Shown in pieces: positions 8,770-14,174 of a stretch of DNA of 14,174 nt. The notes beneath the pieces are model-generated. The model saw only the letters and a list, made by a program, of their open reading frames with translations. It was not told where the DNA came from and ran no database searches. A program made the position numbers and the translations under genes. The stretch's first letter is position 1; each line of letters starts with the position of its first letter. This stretch comes from Bacteroidota bacterium (lineage in GTDB: Bacteria; Bacteroidota; Bacteroidia; UKL13-3): NCBI GenBank assembly GCA_947449515.1, contig CANFSD010000023.1, positions 1-14,174 on the forward strand, read 5' to 3'.

Positions 8770-11670
8770 TTAAGCAACAATATTTACAATTTTGCCTTTT
8801 ACTATAATAATTTTCTTGGGTGCTTTCCCTTCAAGCCATTTAATAATTAACGCATCTTTAAGCACTGTTTCTTCCATTGCTTTTTGATCAGCATCTAATG
8901 AAAACTCAATATTGGTGCGGTGCTTGCCATTAATTGAAATAGGGTAAGAGAAACTGTCTTCAATTAAATAAGCTTCATTAAATAAAGGGTAACTGGCCTT
9001 GCTCACACTTTCAGTTTCGCCTAAAATTTCCCATAATTCTTCTGCAATATGCGGCGCGTATGGCGAGAGTACCACCATTAATTCTTTCAGGATACTTCGC
9101 TTATTACATTTTAACTCACCCAATTCATTTACGCAAATCATAAAGGTACTTACAGAGGTATTGAAAGAGAAATTCTCTATGTCTTCGGCAACTTTTCTAA
9201 TGGTTTTGTGCAAAGTTTTTAATTCTGCTTTTGTGGGCGCTTCTTCGCTGAGGTTTAATTCGCCATTGGCATCAAAAAACAAGCGCCATAATTTTTTCAA
9301 GAAGCGTTGAACACCTTCAATTCCTTGTGTGTTCCATGGTTTGCTTTGTTCTAATGGGCCTAAAAACATTTCATACAAACGCAAAGTGTCGGCACCATAT
9401 TGGGTAACAATAAAATCTGGTGTAACCACATTGTATTTTGATTTCGACATTTTTTCTACTTCCCATGTGCAGAGGTATTTGCCGTCTTCTACTACAAACA
9501 ATGCATCTGCATAATCTCCGCGCCATTGTTTAAATGCTGCTGTGTCTAGGATATCATTTTCAACAATGCCAACATTTACATTCAACTTTACCACATTTAT
9601 TTTAGTAAAATCTAAGCCAATATGTTTGTTGTTTTGTTGGTTAAATTGTTCAAATAATTGCGGAATGTTTTTGATGTTTTGTTTCTCATCTATATAGTTT
9701 TTTGAGGCAAAGAAACTTAATTCTTTTTGCTCGCCTTTGAAACAATCTACCCTAAAAACAAAATTGCTTCTGCCTTGGATCATCCCTTGGTTAATCAGTT
9801 TCTTCGCTGGTTCGTTGCAAGGAATTAAACCTAAATCGTATAAGAATTTGGTCCAAAAACGCACATACAATAAATGTCCTGTTGCATGTTCACTGCCACC
9901 CAAATAAAGGTCTACTTGCTGCCAATAGTTTACGGCTTCATCGCCTACCATTTGCAGGGTATTGCCAGGGTTCATATAACGCAAGAAATACCAGCTACTA
10001 CCTGCCCATCCTGGCATGGTAGACAATTCAAAATCGTATTGGTCTTTGTATTTCCAATTTTGGGCCCTACCCAAAGGTGGTTCTCCATTTTCAGTAGGAA
10101 GAAAGGTGTCAATCTCCGGCAAAACAATTGGTAAATCTTTTTCTTCAACGGGGTAAGGAATACCGTTTTTATAGAAAATAGGTATTGGTTCGCCCCAATA
10201 GCGCTGGCGACCAAAAATGGCATCACGCAACCTGAAGTTGGTTTTTCCTTTACCCAATCCTCTTTCTTCTATTTCTTGAATGGCTTTTTTCATGGCCTTC
10301 TTAACGCCTAATCCATTTAGGAAAGAAGAGTTAATGCAATTGCCTTCCTTGGCATCCATTGATGCTTCTTGAAAATTATGTGTAGTGCCATTTTCAATAA
10401 CAGGAAGAATAGGCAATTCAAAATGTTTGGCAAAGGCATGGTCTCTGCTGTCGTGCGCTGGAACGCCCATTACGGCGCCAGTTCCATAACCACCCAAAAC
10501 ATAATCGGCCACCCAAATGGGTACTTCCTTGCCTGTAAATGGATGGATGGCATAAGCTCCAGTAAATTCTCCGCTCACACGTTTTACGTCTGATTGGCGC
10601 TCACGTTCGCTTCTGTTGCGTGCCATCTCCACATAATCCATCACATCTTCTTGGCGTTCTGGACTAACCAATTGCGCTAACATTTCATGCTCTGGTGCAA
10701 TGGCCAAAAAGCTAACGCCAAAAACAGTATCTGGGCGTGTAGTAAAAACTTCTATATCAAAATGTTCATCCTGTACTTTAAAACGAAGGCTCGCACCTTG
10801 TGATTTTCCGATCCAATTTCTTTGCGATTCTTTTAAACTATCTGTCCAATCTAAACCCTCTAAATCTTGCAGCAAACGCTCGGCATATGCGGTGATGCGC
10901 AGGCTCCATTGGTTCATTAATTTTCTTTCTACGGGAAAGCCACCTCTTTCACTTACGCCATCTTTAACCTCATCATTGCTCAAAACCGTACCCATGGCTG
11001 GACACCAGTTTACATAAGCCTCACTAAGGTATGCCAACCTAAAACCTAATAAGATTTTTTGTTGGGCTTCTTCGCTAAAAGCCAACCATTGTTCTTTGGT
11101 AAATGCAGGAAAATCAAATTCCATTCCACCTGTAAGAATATGGTCGTCGCTGCCTTTAAAACCCTCTGTTTCAAAAAGGGTAATTAGCGTTTGAATAGGT
11201 TCGGCCTTCTGAGAAATTGGGTTGAACCAACTGTTGAACAATTGAATAAAAATCCACTGTGTCCATTTATAGTAGGCAGGGTCTGAAGTTCTAATTTCCC
11301 TGCTCCAATCAAAGCTAAATCCAATTTTATCTAATTGTTCGCGGTAGCGTTTAATGTTCTGTGTAGTAGTAACTGCAGGGTGTTGACCAGTTTGAATGGC
11401 ATATTGCTCTGCGGGTAAACCAAAGGCATCATAACCCATTGGGTGTAAAACGTTGTAACCTTTTAAACGCTTGTAACGACTAAAAATATCGCTGGCAATA
11501 TATCCCAAGGGGTGCCCTACGTGAAGGCCTTCGCCACTTGGGTAAGGAAACATGTCTAATACATAATATTTGGGCAATTGCGTGTTTTCCTTAACCTCAT
11601 AAATTTTGTTTTCTGCCCAATATTTTTGCCATTTGGCCTCAATCTCTGTGTGTTTATATTCTCTGCTCAT
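8770..11670 (-). CDS. leuS: Leucyl-tRNA synthetase, extended Bacteroidota form
   Basis: A class I aminoacyl-tRNA synthetase that charges tRNA-Leu in the cytoplasm. It is complete at 966 residues, about 100 longer than the E. coli enzyme. Signature elements appear in order: HIGH-type HVGH (50-53) in PYPSGEGLHVGHPLGY; NWCP of the zinc/connective region; the CP1 editing domain with TTRPDT (310-315) and GVPAHDSRD (402-410), whose conserved aspartate helps hydrolyse mischarged tRNA; GSSWYFLRYMNP; GGSEHATGHLLY; and KMSKS (740-744). The extra length lies mainly in two insertions: about residues 145-205, between the Rossmann fold and NWCP, and about 640-735, before KMSKS, where the leucine-specific domain sits. 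Both insertions are familiar from Bacteroidota enzymes, so they are lineage features rather than oddities. The anticodon-binding domain and C-terminal tail are present. It is transcribed from a predicted promoter about 80 bases upstream, and the AI-2E permease follows. Confidence 0.97.
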   Translation of the reverse strand: MSREYKHTEIEAKWQKYWAENKIYEVKENTQLPKYYVLDMFPYPSGEGLHVGHPLGYIASDIFSRYKRLKGYNVLHPMGYDAFGLPAEQYAIQTGQHPAVTTTQNIKRYREQLDKIGFSFDWSREIRTSDPAYYKWTQWIFIQLFNSWFNPISQKAEPIQTLITLFETEGFKGSDDHILTGGMEFDFPAFTKEQWLAFSEEAQQKILLGFRLAYLSEAYVNWCPAMGTVLSNDEVKDGVSERGGFPVERKLMNQWSLRITAYAERLLQDLEGLDWTDSLKESQRNWIGKSQGASLRFKVQDEHFDIEVFTTRPDTVFGVSFLAIAPEHEMLAQLVSPERQEDVMDYVEMARNRSERERQSDVKRVSGEFTGAYAIHPFTGKEVPIWVADYVLGGYGTGAVMGVPAHDSRDHAFAKHFELPILPVIENGTTHNFQEASMDAKEGNCINSSFLNGLGVKKAMKKAIQEIEERGLGKGKTNFRLRDAIFGRQRYWGEPIPIFYKNGIPYPVEEKDLPIVLPEIDTFLPTENGEPPLGRAQNWKYKDQYDFELSTMPGWAGSSWYFLRYMNPGNTLQMVGDEAVNYWQQVDLYLGGSEHATGHLLYVRFWTKFLYDLGLIPCNEPAKKLINQGMIQGRSNFVFRVDCFKGEQKELSFFASKNYIDEKQNIKNIPQLFEQFNQQNNKHIGLDFTKINVVKLNVNVGIVENDILDTAAFKQWRGDYADALFVVEDGKYLCTWEVEKMSKSKYNVVTPDFIVTQYGADTLRLYEMFLGPLEQSKPWNTQGIEGVQRFLKKLWRLFFDANGELNLSEEAPTKAELKTLHKTIRKVAEDIENFSFNTSVSTFMICVNELGELKCNKRSILKELMVVLSPYAPHIAEELWEILGETESVSKASYPLFNEAYLIEDSFSYPISINGKHRTNIEFSLDADQKAMEETVLKDALIIKWLEGKAPKKIIIVKGKIVNIVA

Positions 11671-11748
11671 CCCTGTATAATCTGCTGTTTAATAAGTGGG
11701 CCGAAAATAATCTTTTTTCTCGAACCCTTTGAAACTAAAAATAGTCTG

Positions 11749-11779
11749 CAAAAATAGACGCCAAACAATGCTTTTCCAA
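11749..11779 (-). promoter_or_regulatory. Predicted Bacteroidota-type promoter for leuS
   Basis: Read on the minus strand, TTG (11779-11777) is followed after 20 bases by TATTTTTG (11756-11749). This is an exact match to the Bacteroidota primary sigma-factor consensus TTG-N(19-21)-TAnnTTTG. Transcription would start near 11743, giving a leuS leader of roughly 70 bases. I saw no convincing hairpin or T-box-like structure in that leader. The call rests on the motif alone. Confidence 0.6.
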
Positions 11780-11798
11780 AGTTGTGGTTTAAATACCC

Positions 11799-11829
11799 TT
11801 GCTTCACAAAAAATCCTTTTCCATATTTG
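11799..11829 (+). promoter_or_regulatory. Predicted Bacteroidota-type promoter for ftsX
   Basis: TTG (11799-11801) is followed after 20 bases by CATATTTG (11822-11829), which matches TAnnTTTG at all fixed positions but the first. Transcription would begin near 11836, about a dozen bases before the proposed GTG start of ftsX at 11849. The site lies inside the longer open frame that starts at 11729, so it argues against that start. It stands back-to-back with the leuS promoter; the two TTG elements are 19 bases apart. Confidence 0.5.
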
Positions 11830-11848
11830 TTGCTTAATTAGTAAAGCT

Positions 11849-12712
11849 GTGAACCAAACCGTAAAGCGCAAAAAGAAATTTAGTTATATCTCGTCCATAT
11901 TAAGTATATCAATGGTATTGCTCATGCTGGGCTTATTTGGCTTCTTAGTGGTGGGCAGCAGACACATGGAAACTTACCTCAAAGAAAACATGGTGATCAA
12001 TGTTTTTTTAAGCCAAGATATTACAGATCTTGAGGTGAAAGACATGCAACAAAAAATTGAGACACAAGATTTTTTAAAGAATGTAACTTATATCTCAAAG
12101 GCACAAGCAGCAACGGATTTCAGTAATGAGCTCGGACAAGATTTTGTAAGTTTCTTGGGGTATAATCCACTAATGGGTTCGTTCCAAGTAAAAGTAAAAG
12201 AAGATTTTAACAATGTGGCATCTTTGGCTCAGGTTGAAACCTATTTAAAAGATTTACCTAAGGTAAGTGAGGTAAGTTACCAACGCAGTGCTTATGATTT
12301 GGCGCAAAAGAACATCAATACCATTGGATTAATTTTATTTGGTTTGGCATCTGTATTTGGCATTATTGCGGTGGTTTTAATTCACAATACAGTACGTTTA
12401 AATTTGTATGCCCAACGTTTTATCATCAAAAGCATGCAATTGGTAGGGGCAACCCATTGGTTTATTACCAAGCCATTTGTGCTACAATCTATTAAAAATG
12501 GTATTTGGGGCTGGTTTATTGCATTGCTTTTATTGTTCGGTTTGAACCAAGCTTTGCCTATTTGGATTCCAGAATGGTCTACTTTTGACCATGGCAACAG
12601 TCTTTTTATAATGTATGCCAGTTTGTTGGGGATAGGATTATTAATTAGTATCAGCAGCAGTTTCTTGAGCACACGAAAATACCTTTATGCACGTTTAGAA
12701 GATTTGTATTAA
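11849..12712 (+). CDS. ftsX: FtsX-like cell-division membrane protein (GTG start)
   Basis: FtsX is the membrane partner of the ATPase FtsE; the complex activates peptidoglycan hydrolases at the division septum. From GTG 11849 the protein has 287 residues and the usual FtsX layout. A short basic cytoplasmic N-terminus (VKRKKKFSY) leads into TM1 (about 13-36), then an extracytoplasmic domain (37-150) with the family-like VINVFLSQDI and VTYISKAQAA. Three C-terminal TM segments follow near 159-181, 219-237 and 250-273, and QLVGATHWFITKPFVLQS is the conserved cytoplasmic FtsX loop. The frame stays open upstream to ATGs at 11729 and 11768. Those starts would add Cys-rich, un-FtsX-like sequence and would lie upstream of the predicted transcription start. 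GTG gives the normal family length and N-terminus. ftsE is not adjacent, which I recall as common in Bacteroidota. DUF3098, uppP and truB follow on the same strand. Confidence 0.87.
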   Translation: MNQTVKRKKKFSYISSILSISMVLLMLGLFGFLVVGSRHMETYLKENMVINVFLSQDITDLEVKDMQQKIETQDFLKNVTYISKAQAATDFSNELGQDFVSFLGYNPLMGSFQVKVKEDFNNVASLAQVETYLKDLPKVSEVSYQRSAYDLAQKNINTIGLILFGLASVFGIIAVVLIHNTVRLNLYAQRFIIKSMQLVGATHWFITKPFVLQSIKNGIWGWFIALLLLFGLNQALPIWIPEWSTFDHGNSLFIMYASLLGIGLLISISSSFLSTRKYLYARLEDLY

Positions 12713-12787
12713 TAGCATTTTTGAACAATTTGAATATTAGGATCCGCAAGGGTTGGATTATTAACAGATAAATAGCATATTGCACCC

Positions 12788-13024
12788 ATGAGTAAAGAAA
12801 AAATCAGCACCAAGAAAGTAGAAAACGCACCCAAAGATTTTGTTTTTGGTAAAGAGAACTACACCTTAATGATTATTGGCATTGCCGTTATTTTTGCCGG
12901 ATTTGCTTTAATGGTTGGTTCGGAAGATATCTTTGATTTCCGCAAATTAACTTTGGCTCCAATTGTGGTATTGGTAGGTTTCGTAATAGAAATTGTTGCC
13001 ATTATGCGCAAACAAAAAGACTAG
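12788..13024 (+). CDS. DUF3098 family small membrane protein
   Basis: A 78-residue protein of unknown function. A short charged N-terminus (MSKEKISTKKVENAPK) precedes FVFGKENYTLMIIGIAVIF, the first of two transmembrane helices (about 27-45). A loop (DIFDFRKLTLAP) follows, then a second helix (about 56-72, IVVLVGFVIEIVAIM) and a basic tail. The FGKENY and FDFRKLTLAPIVVLVGF blocks are what I recall as diagnostic of DUF3098, a family largely confined to Bacteroidota. It lies 75 bases after ftsX and 53 bases before uppP. I found no good promoter or terminator in either gap, so it is probably part of the ftsX transcript. Its position between a divisome protein and the undecaprenyl-diphosphate phosphatase suggests a cell-envelope role, but that is inference from context only. 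Confidence 0.85.
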   Translation: MSKEKISTKKVENAPKDFVFGKENYTLMIIGIAVIFAGFALMVGSEDIFDFRKLTLAPIVVLVGFVIEIVAIMRKQKD

Positions 13025-13077
13025 TTTTTCGGTCAATTCTTTTTAACCAATAATTCCTGCCTTAGGGCTATTTTCTT

Positions 13078-13872
13078 ATGGAAATGATACAAGCCATACT
13101 CCTCGCTATTGTTGAGGGGATAACAGAGTACTTGCCTATTTCATCTACCGGTCATATGATTATTGCCTCTTCCATAATGGGCATTCAATCGAGCGAATTT
13201 GTAAAAATGTTTACCGTAGCCATTCAATTTGGGGCAATTTTAGCGGTGGTAGTTTTGTATTGGAAACGTTTTTTTCAAAGTTTAGATTTTTATTATAAAT
13301 TATTTGTAGCCTTTTTACCAGCTGCTATCATTGGCTTTTTGCTGAATGATTACATTGATGCCTTGTTAGAAAATGTAATTGTTGTGGCCATTAGTTTATT
13401 ATTGGGCGGCATTGTTTTATTATTTATAGATAAACTATTTAATACACCAGAAAAAGAACAAGAAGACATCAGTTATCCAAAAGCATTAAAGATTGGCTTC
13501 TTTCAGGTAATCTCTATGATTCCCGGAGTATCGCGCTCTGCAGCTACTATTATTGGCGGTTTGAGCCAAAAAATGAGCCGTACGGCGGCAGCAGAATTCT
13601 CTTTCTTTTTGGCGGTGCCTACCATGTTTGCTGCAACAGCCTATAAGTTATTGAAATTTTATAAGGCAGGTGGTTTTGCTGGAGGCGAAAGTCATTTGCC
13701 AATTTTGTTAGTAGGTAATGTGGTGGCTTTTATTGTTTCATTGATTGCTATAAAAGCCTTTATTGGTTTCTTAAATAAAAATGGTTTCAAGCTCTTTGGC
13801 TATTACAGAATCATTATAGGTTCAATAATTTTGGCCTTACATTTCATGGGTTACGAGCTCAACATGTTATAA
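13078..13872 (+). CDS. uppP: Undecaprenyl-diphosphate phosphatase (UppP/BacA)
   Basis: UppP is an inner-membrane enzyme that removes a phosphate from undecaprenyl diphosphate, regenerating the lipid carrier for peptidoglycan and other wall glycans; overproduction gives bacitracin resistance in other bacteria. The 264-residue length is normal. Both signature regions are intact: the (E/Q)xxxE motif as Glu13 and Glu17 in EGITEYLPISSTGHM, with His26, and PGVSRSAATIIGG (149-161) with Arg153. About eight hydrophobic segments are visible, and the C-terminal helix ends in NML. The ATG at 13078 gives MEMIQAILLAIVEG, matching the family start; the ATG two codons later is a less likely alternative. It lies downstream of DUF3098 with no visible promoter in the 53-base gap, and truB starts 10 bases after its stop. 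Confidence 0.96.
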   Translation: MEMIQAILLAIVEGITEYLPISSTGHMIIASSIMGIQSSEFVKMFTVAIQFGAILAVVVLYWKRFFQSLDFYYKLFVAFLPAAIIGFLLNDYIDALLENVIVVAISLLLGGIVLLFIDKLFNTPEKEQEDISYPKALKIGFFQVISMIPGVSRSAATIIGGLSQKMSRTAAAEFSFFLAVPTMFAATAYKLLKFYKAGGFAGGESHLPILLVGNVVAFIVSLIAIKAFIGFLNKNGFKLFGYYRIIIGSIILALHFMGYELNML

Positions 13873-13882
13873 ATTCTACACC

Positions 13883-14174
13883 TTGGATATTCTTGATTTA
13901 GCTACCGGAACAGTATTAAGGGTTTATAAGCCCTATACCTGGACCAGCTTTGATGTTACAAAAAAAATTCAGCGATTGGTATTGCGCAAACTCAAGCGCC
14001 AAAGTAAAAAAATGGGGGAGGGCAAGCGCAAAGTAAAAGTTGGGCATGCAGGCACCTTAGACCCATTGGCAACAGGCTTGTTGATTGTTTGCATAGGCAA
14101 GGAGACCAAGAATATAGAAAAGTATATGGGCATGCCCAAAGAGTATACAGGGGCATTTTATTTAGGTGCAACCA
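13883..14174 (+). CDS. truB: tRNA pseudouridine synthase B, N-terminal part (TTG start; 3' end outside window)
   Basis: TruB isomerises uridine 55 in the T-loop of tRNAs to pseudouridine. The window holds the first 97 codons. KPYTWTSFDVTKKI (from residue 16) and VGHAGTLDPLATGLLIV (53-69) are unmistakable TruB motif regions, and Asp60 in GTLDP is the catalytic aspartate. KEYTGAFYLGATT at the edge continues the match. The start is TTG at 13883, giving MDILDLATGTVLRVYKP. No ATG or GTG lies in frame between the uppP region and the conserved motif; the nearby ATGs at 13846 and 13864 are out of frame. A Lys/Arg-rich stretch (about 35-52, RKLKRQSKKMGEGKRKVK) between the first two motifs looks a little longer and more basic than usual and may help bind tRNA. 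It lies 10 bases after uppP, so it is probably co-transcribed. Confidence 0.92.
   Translation, partial: MDILDLATGTVLRVYKPYTWTSFDVTKKIQRLVLRKLKRQSKKMGEGKRKVKVGHAGTLDPLATGLLIVCIGKETKNIEKYMGMPKEYTGAFYLGAT

Noticed and set aside
9874..11017. Several open frames of 74-105 codons opposite leuS.
   Set aside because: They lie wholly antisense to conserved LeuRS domains and resemble no known protein; codon bias of leuS explains them.
11719..11727. On the minus strand, GGGTTCGAG in the leuS leader resembles a tRNA T-loop.
   Set aside because: There is no matching T-stem, anticodon arm or acceptor stem around it, and the flanks are A/T runs; a nine-base match is expected by chance.
4199..12747. The sequence AGGATCCGC occurs at 4199-4207 and again at 12739-12747.
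   Set aside because: Only nine bases are shared, the flanks differ, and one copy is inside coding sequence; no sign of a repeat family or attachment site.
12753..12782. A possible promoter for DUF3098: TTG at 12753 and ATATTG near 12777.
   Set aside because: The downstream element does not fit TAnnTTTG at the required spacing, so I do not call it; co-transcription with ftsX is simpler.
13025..13077. A possible terminator between DUF3098 and uppP (GAC...GTC around a T-run).
   Set aside because: The stem would be only three or four pairs with a mismatch and no following T-tract, too weak to call.

Overview
The window looks like ordinary chromosomal DNA from a member of the Bacteroidota. It is AT-rich. 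The protein families are typical of that phylum: a very large NtrY-like sensor kinase, a Bacteroidota-type extended leucyl-tRNA synthetase, and a DUF3098 protein between ftsX and uppP. Two back-to-back promoters fit the Bacteroidota consensus TTG-N(about 20)-TAnnTTTG, and starts generally lack Shine-Dalgarno sequences. I see no mobile element, CRISPR array, RNA gene or foreign-looking block, and no gene-free stretch longer than 178 bases.

Layout. Bases 1-7676 are a forward block: the 3' half of hldD (an LPS-core heptose epimerase), a 1238-residue membrane sensor histidine kinase starting at TTG, and a 1159-residue predicted outer-membrane protein whose ATG overlaps the kinase stop (ATGA). Bases 7673-11670 are a reverse block: leuS followed 11 bases later by an AI-2E family (PerM-like) permease. 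The permease ends tail-to-tail with the outer-membrane gene, with overlapping stop codons. From 11849 to the end is a second forward block: ftsX (proposed start GTG 11849), a small DUF3098 membrane protein, uppP and the 5' end of truB (TTG start 13883, cut by the window edge).

How the genes work together. The right-hand block concerns the cell wall: FtsX controls peptidoglycan hydrolysis at division and UppP recycles the undecaprenyl carrier, with DUF3098 between them and the tRNA-modifying truB downstream. The left-hand block concerns the outer envelope: HldD feeds LPS-core synthesis, and the kinase and outer-membrane protein are probably translationally coupled. No response regulator for the kinase lies in the window.

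The most useful new points are the kinase/outer-membrane protein pair of unknown function, the corrected ftsX start supported by a promoter lying inside the longer ORF, the leuS/ftsX divergent promoter pair, and the truB 5' end. I found no convincing wholly new system.
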